Below are positions 37,351 to 48,274 of a stretch of DNA of 64,000 bases, piece after piece; positions within the stretch are counted from its first letter, which is position 1; every line of letters starts with the position of its first letter. The notes beneath the pieces are model-generated. The model made no database searches. It was not told the DNA's origin and was given only the letters and a program-made list of their open reading frames with translations. Both the position numbers and the translations under genes were made by a program. Source of the DNA: Notospermus geniculatus (taxonomy: Eukaryota; Nemertea; Pilidiophora; Heteronemertea; Lineidae); the NCBI GenBank assembly GCA_002633025.1, contig NMRB01000105.1, forward strand, positions 609,577 to 673,576, in the 5' to 3' direction.

Positions 37351-37947
37351 TGATCTTTTGATTATTTCTAAAGAGAGAGATTCCCCAAGCCTTCATACAT
37401 TATAAGTAACAGTCTTTCTATGTTTTTATACATCGTATGTGCAAACACCATGTTATAAGTTTGACCCTTGGCAATAACAGTTTTCAAAACAGCAGCATAT
37501 TTGAATAGTTTGTCATACTTTTAAAAACCAGTAGCACGGTAAAAAAACTTGAAGAATGTTCTGACACAATGATAGTTTTTGCTGGTTAGACAAATAGCCA
37601 CAATTTAGAGCAATCTAGTAGGTTGTTCGGAGTTTGGGTAGTATAGGATCATTTCTGGATTAAAGGTTGAAATATCAAGTTATTTTCTTCTGAGAGTGTG
37701 ATTAGAACTATAGTCGCATGGTGATCCCTTTACCGCTGGTACATGTAAGCCGGTTAACATCTCCACTTCGAGATGGCAGTTCTGGTAGGCCCCTACTACA
37801 TGTACAAGTATCTACCCCCTCCCCAAGCTCCTCACCACCACTACCATCCCACCTCAACCCACCTCACTTCACTCCACACACCATCGTATTAGGCCTACTT
37901 GCATTTTAGCAACCTTGCCCAAGATGCCCTGCTGAAGAACATTATGT
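37351..37947. repeat. Direct repeat, copy 2
   Basis: Near-identical to 36724-37349, including TCGAGATGGCAGTTCTGG and TATCTACCCCCTCCCCAAG. It then continues into unique intron sequence after CTGAAGAACATTA. Confidence 0.75.
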
Positions 37948-38439
37948 AATTAACACGCCTGTAATTCATATTCCAGTATGATATCTTGGTAAATCAATTT
38001 TATTGAACAAATTAGTTCCTCCCAACGTAACTGGTGTAATACAATCATGGTTCGTTACGGTTCCATTTCACTGGGGGAACCATGCAAGTGTAATTGTAGT
38101 GAGAGTGAAATGTAATGAAAGTTGTAACTGATATGTGCTAGAAGAGATTATGATAAGGTGAGAATTAGATTCCGTCAGTGATGAAGGTCTGGTTCAAGGT
38201 CGTATTCTTCATTGATATGAAATTGAAAATTATAAATAGCATAATCGTGTGATCGTCGCAAAGTGAATCAGGCCTTATTGGTAATAGCATATTGTGAATC
38301 TGCCTGCGTGATTGGTAATTAGAGACCTTGTTTACAAAGGCTGGAGTGCCAGCTGAACCTTAAGTTTACAACTGGCCTCTTCAAGCCTGAGGCTGGATTA
38401 CATAGAGGTCTACACTGTGCATGGTATCCGGACACAGGG

Positions 38440-38616
38440 AGTTTTCCCAAAGCTTCCGAAACGCCCTGGGCCATTTCATTGAAATGATCCAGGGACCATG
38501 TGCTCACACCTTTGGACTTAATAGTGTAATGACAGAGAGAAGTATGTACATGGTCCATGGGCCATTTCATTCTAGTTGGCGGGGATTCGCCCGCCTAAGT
38601 CGCCGTGACACGGGCT
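38440..38616. mobile_element. Family A MITE, left arm degraded
   Basis: The right arm is intact: CATGGTCCATGGGCCATTTC, GGGGATTCGCCCGCC, CTAAGTCGCC and GACACGGGCTTTA. The left arm is diverged. The spacer GACTTAATAGTGTAATGACA represents the uninterrupted form of the centre. Confidence 0.65.
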
Positions 38617-38619
38617 TTA

Positions 38620-39608
38620 GGAACCACTCGCTGTCCTAGTCTTTGCTTACACTCAATATTCAGTGGTATCGGCTTCAAACCAAAAGTTCTCCCCTCCAAC
38701 GGTTAGTTGAGTTTGAGGCCACTGGTTCTGAGCGCAGTCTTTGCTGGAAACACTTCGCCAAATCCCGCGGCTCCCCAAACATTATATCACACCAATGTAT
38801 AAATCAGTGAAATGGTCGTGGGATTAACTGAAAAGCTTCATCCCCGCAGGAGCTAATCTAAGGGGTTAGAGAGATTTCAACTCCAACATTTATCAGTCTT
38901 GACGATTGTTTTCATGTGGGGTACATTTATTGACACATGATAACGAGGTTTTTACGACTTCCAAATTGATTATCTGAAATCACACTCAAACGACTTTGTA
39001 AATACTATCGGATGTATGAATCAGACAAAGCGATCAACGATTGTTGCCAAATACCTCTTGATTGATGACTCCCTTATCGTGACGAGGTGGGCTAAATGAT
39101 GAGATGATGTGAGCATCATTGCCTAGACTGGGCTGTCCAAATATTAGCCATGTCAGTCATAGTCTCATTTGTTTTATCTATTGTTTGTAGGTGTTCACAA
39201 GTTGTTGGAAGATCATTCGTGGTGTCAAATCTCCGTAATGTCAACCACGCTACACATTTCTATTGTCAATATCTCAAACGCTTTAATTCAGTATTCCCAC
39301 GAATGAGATCTATGATGTTGTTATAAGTCTTTAGTATAAAGGGGACTATGCCACATTGTTGATGAATGATACATGTCCAATATCAGTTTACAGTGTTTTC
39401 CCACTCTTCACTTTTGATGGATTCTGTCGTGTTTGAAAAGTCGCTGACTCAGCACATTTCGAAGGCAGAAGAATTTGGCACGACATTGAATAAAACCAAA
39501 AATATATAATAACGTAACACGTGGCACTGACAAGATATGTCGAACTTCCTTTAATCTGACACCAGTAATTCATAAATATCTCACTTTTTCTAACTTTTCT
39601 CTTTTCAG
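38620..39608. other. Intronic sequence preceding exon B
   Basis: Nothing recognised until the acceptor of exon B. Confidence 0.4.
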
Positions 39609-39703
39609 CTGCCAATTTAGTGTGTCTGAGTAAGTGGTCTCAAAACACGACGACGTACATGATAGCGAGACAGGCAGGAGGAGGAAGACTAGCCAACTGC
39701 TTT
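39609..39703 (+). CDS. Exon B of the Cys-rich surface protein (DUF7045-like, first part)
   Basis: Internal exon, 95 nt, after acceptor TCTCTTTTCAG and before a consensus donor, GTAAGT. It completes the split codon from exon A (G|CT, Ala) and stays open for 31 further codons, ending in phase 0. The peptide is AANLVCLSKWSQNTTTYM followed by IARQAGGGRLANCF. The order C-L-x-x-W ... T-Y ... R ... C-F resembles the start of DUF7045-type domains, in which a Cys-Leu-x-x-Trp start is followed by a Cys-Phe; this is recollection, not a search result. Asn-x-Thr (NTT) is a potential N-glycosylation site. The phases on both sides match exons A and C, which is the main support. A palindromic MITE begins only about 15 bp after the donor. 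Confidence 0.85.
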
Positions 39704-39717
39704 GTAAGTATATAAAG

Positions 39718-39896
39718 GCGCTGCTCCACGTGACAGTTTTCTATCGAAAATTTGCTGTCAGATAGTCAATTATTGCTCTCAGACAGCAATAATTGCTGTC
39801 ATACAGTACTCAGACAGCAATATTATTGCTGTCATACTGTACTGTATAACAGCAATTATTGACTATCTGACAGCAAACTTTCGACAGAAAACTGTC
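39718..39896. mobile_element. Palindromic element next to exon B (CTGCTCCACGTGACAG)
   Basis: CTGACAGCAA/TTGCTGTCAG-type arms: ACAGTTTTCTATCGAAAATT, TGCTGTCAGATAGTCAATTA and their complements on the right, with repeated CAGACAGCAATAATTGCTGT in the centre. The outer left end is family B-like (CTGCTCCACGTGA). The right end abuts a family C arm, so insertions here are juxtaposed. Confidence 0.75.
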
Positions 39897-39898
39897 AA

Positions 39899-40035
39899 TC
39901 ACATAGAACTACACCATTATATAGCTCTGGGTAATTGCAGATACATCGAGCTACATGGACACGCTGGACAACAATGGCTTCACGGTAGCAACCCTTTATG
40001 AACCGGCGTGTCCAGCCGTCTACATGATGCAGCTC
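39899..40035. mobile_element. Family C MITE
   Basis: CACATAGAACTACACC and CATCGAGCTACATGGACACG are followed by AACCCTTTATGAACCGGCGTG, with GTCCAGCCGTCTACATGATG closing the palindrome. The blocks match 50315-50425. Confidence 0.55.
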
Positions 40036-40039
40036 TGTC

Positions 40040-41795
40040 GCAGCCTTAGGGCCTGTATTGGTCCGCTAGAACTTTGCTGCCATCTTTTGGCAATACGCGC
40101 GGCTGACTGTTCCTATTGGCTGTGTGGTGTGGATGTTGGCGATGACCATTGGCCTGAATGATTGACCAAGTTGTCCTAAAATCTACTCTTAGTCGCTGAT
40201 GTTCCTTAAGTGTTGCTTCTGGATTTTGATTAAGATACCTGTCACACCTCTGCCTCCTGACAACGTCACACTCGATGCTGATACTTCTACACTCAGACTA
40301 TGTCCATTGGGCAAACATGTTACTGGCCATCCATCTTGGCGGCTCTTTCATGTCGACGGTGTCGGGTGGCTGTGGAGACCCTGTTCCTTTTCATTACGTT
40401 CGCCATCAACTATCATTAGCTGCCGACTTCTTGCTGTTGTTTAATTTCGTCCCCTCCAATCAACTACCATTTCGGTCTGTTGGACTTCCTGCCACCAGCA
40501 TTAGCACTCTGTTGCCGTCGGCGGCCAATCTCACCTTGCGTTTCTGTTGGCACTAATTACCCACAATGCAACATGTCGTGATAACAAGAAGCAGGCTGAA
40601 AGCAACTCGTGGCTTGATGAGATACAATGGCGCAGCAATTTGTCCATGTTCTCCAACATGGCGACATGTGGGCTATTTTTCCATGGATGCTTCCGTGTTG
40701 CTGAAAAACATGGCATGTGAACATGAAATATGAAAAAATGCAGTTTTCTTAGTGTTTGCTACAAGTTGGCATCAGAAATGGAGTTATCAACGGTTACTGA
40801 TATTTGTTAACATTTCATGACTCTTTACCAGTGTCTTTAAATTTCATCTCAGGACGCTGAGATTTCTAAATAATATTTTCACAGATTTCTGTGAAATCAG
40901 ACTTCAGAATGATATGTGCATATATCCCAATTGTTTTTTAGACGGTTCTGCCCAAATCTTTTTCATTCATATAGGATTGCCTACAAACTCCATAGAGAAA
41001 GGATTCCTATAGAGATTGGCAATTCAAATTTTCGGACATGTGAAAAACTGTCGACCAACTGGATAATTTACCAAGAGAATTCCCATCAGAGAAAAACTCC
41101 TCAATCTCTTTAGTATACAAACATTTTCTACATCTATTTGTCCCAAAAGGTGTATGGCCATTATTCTCTCACTTTAAGAAAAAAAGCACATTTTACATTT
41201 TCAAATCCCCACCAAAAAAATGATGACGAATTATGCCAACCAACCATGTCATTTGGACTGCCTAACTCAAACAGCCCTTGTTCCACACCTGATTCTTTGA
41301 AGATCTCGTTTAGGATCTAATTCGTGATTCATCTTTCCTGTTTTCTCCCCATCACCAACTACCGACCACCACCGACACCATTACTCATGATTGCTAGCAT
41401 CAACTTAATTCGTGGTGTTTGCGCGGAACACCCAGGGTAGCAGGTTTTTTTGAGCGAAAAAAACCCGCACCTACTTTTGTAGTTAAAAGCTTCTGATGGC
41501 TGTTTTCTTCCACCGAGTTGCAGGATACATGCCTAAAGTAGATCCGTGTCCATTACTTGTACTTTTCTGGTGTGTCAGTCTTATCTAATGACAGTTCCCT
41601 GCAGTCAATGTTACTTAATAGCGCCACAACCAGTCCAGCTTTCTATCTGAGCTAAGCTGGGACGCAGGGAGCTTAATTTAATTGTCATTTTGCGCTTGCA
41701 TGGAAAGCCATGCCAGCATTATCATGTCAGGTATAATGGCATCTAATGGAATATTTACCAGGGATGTAGGGGAAACTGCGGGCGCCGACATTAGC
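40040..41795. other. Intronic sequence, nothing recognised
   Basis: Several ATTGG cores (40050-40150) follow the family C element, as at 18812. No exon supported. Confidence 0.4.
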
Positions 41796-43470
41796 ATGAG
41801 CAAATCGACATCCTAACCAAGATATTCCACACGAAAAATAGCGTAGAAAATTACTGAAAATTACGTTGAAACTGTGTCGTCTTCTTGATCATGTTTTAAG
41901 ATTTTTCCCTTACTCTAATGCTTACCCTGTAGGAAAACAGTGGTAGGAGTTCAGAAAAGTTTCTGGATATGTCGCTTGTTTCAGAAAAAGTTGCTCTGTG
42001 ACGGAACTTCCAGCGTGCTGAGCACTGTAGACTCTGCTCTCGCAGAGCAGGTGTCGAGGTTACTGCTTTCAGTTCCATATTCGTACTGCCAGCTTCCGTT
42101 TGGGTGGAAACATAGAGGTTCAAACAAAGGAGGTCAACAGAAAAATCCAAATCAAACACTTGTACTGCATGTAGGTTTTAGGGACCACGGCAACATGTAT
42201 CGGCTCGAGTCCCTGACCACTGGCGTTGGAGGTCTGGGGACTGTACATGTACTTCACCAGTAGGGGAACGAAAGTCAGCGCAATGCAGTCAGCTGGGGTG
42301 CCGCGGCAGAGCTGTTGCGGATGTCTGCGTTTTGTCTGCTCTGTCAGGATTTGCAGTTGTTCCATCTTATCCCTGAGATCCCTAAGGCAATGGCTTTGGA
42401 TGACAACATGAAATGTATACGAAAAGCTTTGCGCAGGAGAACAGACAGTTAAATGTGGAAATGAATAAAACAAATTGACGATGTAAACCTCAGAAGCATC
42501 AGCAGTATATGTCTCATATATACTTGGAAAACAATTCTTTTAACAGAACTGAAGGTAAAATGATTGTGTTGTCTGGAATGATACAAACGGTGACTGCTGG
42601 CTATCAAGAACCAGTCTGCCCTCTCCCTTTGGGGTCCAGTTTCAATGGATGTCTACTTACCTAATGGAACATCACAAAAGAAAGAAAATGGACTTTGGCC
42701 AAGCTAATGGCCTCTCCTGCAACACCAGTTCAGACCTTTCAACGTGATGTCAGGGATGTCAAGCGATCCACTATATGCACTATATCCGGAGATTTGATGT
42801 TACCTGGTTGAAGGACATCTATCTCTGGCTCAGCTGAACTTGGTAATAATCAAAATCGTAATCATTTCTTGAATTAATGCCTAGAAATGCCCCGCATTAC
42901 AATTGACAAGACTGATTAGAGTGTGTCCCTTTGTCATTGAAATTAAAAACTCCCACCCCCTACCATGCACACCGTTTGAGATTGAGACTGTCCTCACGTT
43001 GCTCGAGTGATTTTCTACCGTCTGAAATTCGAGACTTGTTCATAATTCATTTGGTCAGACTTTGATCCACACCTTGCTCGTCAGCATGACGCCGAGGCGT
43101 CTAATTTAAATGGCAAATAATTTCCAGACGAATTTCCATTTCGGTCGATTTCATTAAGAATTAATTTGATGGGATGGCCTTGTGCGCCATCTCTTAGATA
43201 TATTTGATCCTTAAAGGGACGATACGATCAAAGTATATTGTTGGTGATGTCCAATCGCATTCAGATATAGAATTCTATCGACAGTTAACTAGGTACTCCG
43301 CAGTCACCGTTTTTCTGGTCAACCATAGGTCAGGACCACAGAGTTTATTGCTGAAACCTCTCACATCCCCAGGTAACCATTATTTTCTTGATGGCCTCCC
43401 AAATGTGAAATATTTCCGCTGATTACTATCTTCTTACTTTTTGATTTTTCATTCCCATGTCATGGCCACT

Positions 43471-43690
43471 CAGCTGAGCGCAAGGCCCATGGGCCTCTAG
43501 TTTTCAACCACGCCTCTGCCAAGGTCAGCTGAGTGCAAGGCCCATGCACCTCTTGTTTTCAACCATGCCACAGCCAAGGTCAGCTGAGCGGAAAGCCCAT
43601 GGGCTTCTAGTTTTCAACCATGCCTCTGCCAAGGTCAACTGAGCGCAAGGCCCACAGGCTTCTCGTTTTATTTGTTTTAGCGGGTTCTCA
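43471..43690. repeat. 55-bp tandem repeat, four units
   Basis: Unit starts at 43471, 43526, 43581 and 43636 give an exact 55-bp period. The unit begins CAGCTGAGCGCAAGGCCCAT and ends CTCTGCCAAGGT. The corresponding array in unit 2 has three units. Confidence 0.88.
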
Positions 43691-45513
43691 GGACATCAAT
43701 AAACTGTCCTGATTGCTAACATTGAATTCGAATACGTACTTGAATATTTGAGAAGTTTTAATCAACAGCGACCTTCTCTCTCAAGTTCGTTGTGACATTC
43801 AAGAAGAGCCGAAGCGGATCTTTGACAGATGATAGAAATAATTGGTGTTGATGGGATCGACTCCCCTCCCGCCAGGCAGGAAGCAGGAATCTGCATGTCC
43901 CTAATGGCGGCCTCCCGTTTCTGAGTCCACGCCGAGGAAGGATGTCTCGTAATTATGATCACGATGTCTGTAGTTAATGATGAACATCGTGGCCGGAGTC
44001 CAATTACATACTGATCACGGTGTCGGTGTATGAATGGCGAGGAAGGCACTGCCTTTATTTCTGATCGCCGTGGCAGGATGGTTCGACTCCTATTTCCTCG
44101 TCAGTCTCAGATGCCTGTTGCTCGGGTGGATCTCTCTCATTTGAATGTCGAGAATATCATATGTCAAAACCAATTCAATTATCAGCTCAGATACATGTAT
44201 AAGTGAGATTTTCAAATCATGGCCCTTTTAGTTCCGAAGGTAAACGATCATACTTTCTCCAGAGAACTTATCTTTTGGAGAGAGAAGAAAGGTTGAGATG
44301 GCAATTTGTACAACTGGATACCAATGTTGGAGTGTTGAGGCAAAACCTAGCAAGTCATATTTTTTTTCAATTTTGAGAAATATGCCTTAGAAGATGAGAC
44401 CAAACCTAGTAAGTAATGATCACTCAATGTAACTTGCTAGGTTTGGCCTTAACAGTCAAGAATGGCATGGTACTCATCATCAACGAGGGAAAAAATCGTT
44501 TTTTTCTTTAAAAAAAACTCATGCTGACGCTTCTGGCGATCTGGGGCGGTTATGAAACATGACATTTGTCATTTCATCAGTAACTGGCATGACAGAGGGT
44601 ATGGTGTCCTCAACAACACGGTTGATTCTAATTCTAGAGTGCATCCTGAAACCTGATCCTGTCATCCTATCCAAGTGATTTTTAATCGCAATTACGGAGC
44701 AGCGGCACACGTAATCAAAGACTAACTGAAAGTATTATTAAGAAAAGTTTCTAAGAGTACATGGAGGAGCTAATCAGAAATAGATGCAATGAGAAGTCTT
44801 TGAATCTCATAAAAATAGTTGTGTTTTCTAAACAGGGCAATTTGAAGCAAAGTTGAGAATTTGTAAGTTGATAGGCTGTAATTTTCACTATTCCTTGGAA
44901 ATTATTTGCTGCCACTTCCTTGTGCATTACTGGTGTGTGATTTATTAAGTTTCCCTCTCATGAAGGAACCACACCCTGTGCGCGTTGGATCTCCTTCTAA
45001 TGGACTATAATAACAGTGGAGTGTGATTGTAGTCATTTTAGGGTCCATTACCAACAGGAAACAAGCTGTGTGAAATTTGAGCTTGTTCGAAATTCAAAAT
45101 GGTGTCATTGCCTTTAGTGCTAAATTGTACCTTCCAAGTTCCCTATGGAAAAATGGCGCCTAATTCACTCTCCTTCTGCTACGGTAATTGCAGAAGATGA
45201 TATGATATACCTAAAAAAATTTGATACAGTTAGTGATGATTGTAATTAAGAAGATTTCTACTTGTACAGTGCAATATTGTTGCCTCATATTGCGTCTTAG
45301 CACTGAGAGTTCTGATTTACTCGATGCCTTGTCCCAGGCAGTGACACCTAACAAAATCAGCAACGAAGACGGAAGTACTGTGTTGAACATCGTGTAATTT
45401 AATGAAAATATACAGGGGAAGTTGGCAATGATGGCTCAAGTTGCTGGCCAGCAAAACGTCTAACAAAACTCATTCACAAATGACCTGGAAGGTCCTCTGC
45501 AACATCCAAACTA

Positions 45514-45601
45514 CAGGGTGGGCCAGAGAAAGTGTTTCTCGAACAATAGCGTTTCTATTGTTTCCCTATTGTTCGAGGGACACTTTCTCTGGCCCACCCT
45601 G
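45514..45601. mobile_element. 88-bp hairpin MITE, TA duplication
   Basis: CAGGGTGGGCCAGAGAAAGT pairs with its complement, with a short centre containing the inverted ACAATAG/CTATTGT. Flanked by TA on both sides (45512-45513, 45602-45603). Present at the same place in unit 2 (56589-56676), so it predates the duplication. Confidence 0.85.
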
Positions 45602-45811
45602 TAGTATGTGGGCCTAACATGTAAAAGGTAAGCGAAGCACATGGTCATGTTTAAGCACATCTAATAAGGGGTTGTACAGTTGGCGTGTACAGCTCCATGC
45701 CTGGCAGGGAATAGGGCCAGAGCTCTCTTACATGTCTTATGCCACCGACGAAAATAGCCCACTAATCCAATGGCCCATTGTAATAAAGTACCGGTAACTG
45801 TAACTATGAAT

Positions 45812-45823
45812 AGGTGGCAGCAC
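45812..45823 (+). promoter_or_regulatory. CTCF-core-like motif AGGTGGCAGCAC
   Basis: Same 12-mer as at 19209, 20105 and 20202; conserved in unit 2 at 56888. Confidence 0.3.
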
Positions 45824-46179
45824 AAGCCGAAGGTCTGGTTTGTGAACATGGGGATGTCAAAGAACCAATGACATCCGACGAAGTTTGTATTCAAAGAAAG
45901 AATATGTTACAGTGAGGACATAGACTTTGATTTCCAGAACGAAAAGTGGGACAAGAAATATCAGCATTGAGTTCATGGACGTCTTTAAAGCTGACGTGAA
46001 CGAACAAAAAGCCCCCATGCGACGAGCAAGAGAATTGCAAACGCCTCAAATGAAGGCTCAGAACATGATAGACCCCATGAGGCCAGGAGGGCGCCACCTT
46101 ATTTGTCTTCGAGCTGTCAGGGTGTCAACATCCGCTGCTGGTGAGCTCCTGCTGAACACTTTTTTTGAAAGAAAAAAGT

Positions 46180-46250
46180 TTGACCCAGCTGGGAATCGAA
46201 CCCGCGCCTTGTTATCTGTTCCACCGTCGTTCCCATTCGGCCACCGAACT
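46180..46250 (-). ncRNA. tRNA-like module (degenerate), minus strand
   Basis: On the minus strand there is an A box, TGGCCGAATGG (46233-46243), and a perfect B box, GGTTCGATTCC (46192-46202), with tRNA-like spacing. Acceptor and anticodon stems do not fold cleanly, so this is a pol III promoter-like or tRNA-derived module and not a tRNA gene. A T-rich stretch follows downstream on this strand. Confidence 0.6.
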
Positions 46251-46346
46251 TGTTGGAAGACTTCTCATGATTTTTCTTATTCGTAGTATTATTACATAAG
46301 TCGAAGGCCTACGTCTATGACAAACACAAATCATATCTTTGTCAGC

Positions 46347-46420
46347 TGACTCGTTGGCCGAGTGGATAGAGTGGTGGATTACAAATAAGAAGGTCGACGG
46401 TTCGAATCCCGTCTAAATGA
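46347..46420 (+). ncRNA. tRNA-like module (degenerate), plus strand
   Basis: A box TGGCCGAGTGG (46355-46365) and B box GGTTCGAATCC (46399-46409) are both perfect. GACGG/CCGTC can form a T stem. No canonical anticodon stem or acceptor stem is seen. It is followed by a T-run near 46426-46435 that could act as a pol III terminator. It faces away from the minus-strand module about 100 bp to its left. Confidence 0.6.
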
Positions 46421-47045
46421 CTACAATTTTTTTTCTTTGAGTAGTGTAAGAGGTATCCGGAGATGTTGACAGCTCTGTTGCCTGAAGGCAAATGAGGTGG
46501 CGCCCTCCTGGCGTCGTTGGGTCTATCATGTTCTGAGCCTTCGTTTGAGGTGTTTGCAGGGCGTTTGTAATTCTCTTGCTCGTCGAATGGGGGCTTTTTG
46601 TTCGTTCACGTCAGCTTTAAGAAAAATACAGATCTCAACAATTCCTTCCTCGTTTGAAGAATTAATAACGCTGAATATTCTCCTTTAATTGACTGTTTAT
46701 TACTCTCTACAACAAGTGATTCTCCTTAAAAATTGTTTGTTCCCAATGTTTGCTCATCTCCTCCAGTGCATGATCAAGACTTGATGAGTTCTAACTAGAA
46801 GAAGTAACCAAAAATTAATAATATCACCAAAGAGTTCGCACCTCCTCAAGAAATGATTACAAGTCTTGGCGAACACACTGGAGAAATTAACGATCCGGGT
46901 TGAATTCATTTGGTATTTGGTGCAGAACATTTTGGCAACTGACGAAAAGCTCTCTTTGCTCCGTTGGGGCATCCAAAAATCTCCGATCAGAGTCCGCATC
47001 TCTCTCTAATGCAGAACTTTACATTCACTGCTTCCTTTTTTTCAG

Positions 47046-47160
47046 AGTTTTAGAAAATTAGCTGATCAGCAGATCCAGTTTTCTTTGGATACAGCTTGTA
47101 ACATGGGTGCACCGTTACTCCTGGATAAACAAGTGCATTATACTCTCAGGAAGGATCCAG
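47046..47160 (+). CDS. Exon C of the Cys-rich surface protein (DUF7045-like, second part), unit 1
   Basis: Internal exon, 115 nt, between a strong acceptor (CCTTTTTTTCAG) and donor GTGAGC. It begins in phase 0, as exon B requires, and carries 38 codons plus one base. The peptide is SFRKLADQQIQFSLDTACNM, then GAPLLLDKQVHYTLRKDP. Joined to exon B it gives ANCF-SFRK ... IQFSLDTAC, with the spacing of a DUF7045-type domain (Cys-Phe, then Ile-Gln and a Cys). Its duplicate at 57484-57598 differs at one base, a synonymous Leu change, whereas the surrounding intron has many substitutions and indels. That contrast suggests both copies have been under constraint. Confidence 0.88.
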
Positions 47161-48099
47161 GTGAGCTATAGTAAATTCATAAAAAGTTGTAGAAAGCTGG
47201 CAGAGTCATCGTCTTCTGTGCATATTATGTCACTTGTTCAGCTGACAGCTTCTAATCTATGCATGTCACTGGCACACATATTTGGTAAGCTGGATGAAAT
47301 CACAAACCATTAGTAGGTCGTCTTTTGGTGGCGTCTGTCGTGTGAACCCTCTTGCTGGTCACGTTTCTCCCTTGTCGAGAAGGCATAAAACTCATAACCT
47401 GTCGGAGCTGCATGCAAAGCAGCTTGATTGCATGTTGTCGCCAACAATCTGAAAAGCATCGCTGCACAGAGGCCTATCAGCGTAATTCTACAGGTTGCCT
47501 CAATAAAACTACATATTCCTCACTTCTTATTTCTCACACCAGCTTTTTACTACTTCGGAAAGGCGATAGAATGTCAGGCTTATTTTGGGGGCCACTCTGT
47601 ACTCTCATCAACACCGACGTATGGCCTCTGTGTCCGAGCTACTTATTCTCATCGATGACAATTATATCCCCATCATGAATACATTAACAGGCTTAATGAG
47701 GGCAGATGATCGGATAACGAATTCTTCGTTAAGGTCATCTGAGCCATGCCTCATCCCTTAATTAACAATCTCGTGGTAATGAGCTAGAACAATGCATGAC
47801 AAGGTAACAGAGCTATGATTTGACTAATAAGAAATCTGCCACGAAGGAGAGCGTCGTCATTAAATTCAGTGTTCTGTGTCCCTCAGTGTTGCATTTTGCA
47901 TGCAAATATTGCATGGGTGGGGCAATTTATTGGGTCACACGAAGTTGCAGTTTAGTACTGTTGGCAAGAACCTGGGCTGAAGGATCAAGTGAGCGCTGAA
48001 TGGAATTTTTTACAGGCTGAACCGAATGTTTCATTTCATATTTAGACTCCCTAGACTTCTTATACATTCATGTACTTATACACATTCTTTTTCTTTCAG
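47161..48099 (+). other. Intron C-D, 939 bp
   Basis: Begins GTGAGC and ends TTTTTCTTTCAG. Unit 2 has a homologous intron at 57599-58519 with many differences. Confidence 0.8.
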
Positions 48100-48269
48100 G
48101 TAACTGTGACACCAAAGTCAACCTACAAGGGGGCAGCATCGGTGATAAGAACTCTCCCCACACAAGAAAAACTGCCGGCAGGACCCAAGGCACTGCTTCA
48201 AGTTTACACGTTTCCACGGTTACCATCTTTTTGCCCCTCTTACTGCTGAATGCTGTCAGACCAAGCTAG
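48100..48269 (+). CDS. Exon D, last coding exon with GPI-anchor-like tail, unit 1
   Basis: Terminal exon after acceptor TTTTTCTTTCAG. It completes the split codon from exon C (G|GT, Gly) and encodes NCDTKVNLQGGSIGDKNSPH, then a short polar linker, then VSTVTIFLPLLLLNAVRPS and the stop TAG. The layout is a small-residue stretch (GTASS) as a candidate omega site, a spacer, and about 13 hydrophobic residues at the extreme C-terminus. This is typical of a GPI-attachment signal, so the protein is predicted to be anchored at the outer cell surface. An ATTAAA poly(A)-like hexamer lies at 48627, with no canonical AATAAA noted nearby. The first 73 nt are identical in unit 2. Confidence 0.88.
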
Positions 48270-48274
48270 AACGC

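Larger units (their letters stand above)
23515..39608 (+). other. Intron A-B, about 16.1 kb
   Basis: Begins GTAAGC and ends CTCTTTTCAG. It holds MITEs (23826, 26046, 33863), a degenerate tandem array (26545-26865), a minus-strand SINE (29170), a short hairpin (36265), a duplicated block across a single N (36724-37950), and otherwise motif-free sequence. The longest open frames inside (27606-28019, 29563-29952) show no domain and were rejected. Confidence 0.8.
45989..46616. mobile_element. 628-bp TTAA-flanked foldback element with tRNA-like modules
   Basis: Bounded by TTAA at 45985-45988 and 46617-46620. Unit 2 has the intact empty site with one TTAA (57055-57058), so the ends are defined exactly. 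The terminal inverted repeats start AGCTGACGTGAACGAACAAA and run for more than 100 bp, through AGGCTCAGAACATGATAGAC and GGAGGGCGCCACC, with small indels. Inside, two tRNA-like modules point outward, each followed by a run rich in A or T and TTTCTTT. No transposase is encoded, so it is non-autonomous. The TTAA target suggests piggyBac, Kolobok or a similar class. The arms look like two SINE-like units joined head to head, a structure I do not recognise. Confidence 0.88.
39704..47045 (+). other. Intron B-C, about 7.3 kb
   Basis: Begins GTAAGTATAT and ends CCTTTTTTTCAG. It contains the left boundary of the segmental duplication (41796), a 55-bp array, a TA hairpin MITE and the TTAA foldback element. 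Confidence 0.8.

Noticed and set aside
41935-42120. Frame (VVGVQKSFW...) present in both duplicated units
   Set aside because: The five differences I noticed between units all change the amino acid, and unit 2 is broken by an insertion. This is not the pattern of a constrained exon.
42290-42452. Frame ending IRKALRRRTDS, conserved in unit 2
   Set aside because: A competing minus-strand frame is equally conserved, no convincing splice sites were found, and it does not match the phase needs of the gene. Transcript data would decide.
46180-46420. Functional tRNA genes
   Set aside because: A and B boxes are good but the acceptor and anticodon stems do not fold, so they are tRNA-derived modules of a mobile element.
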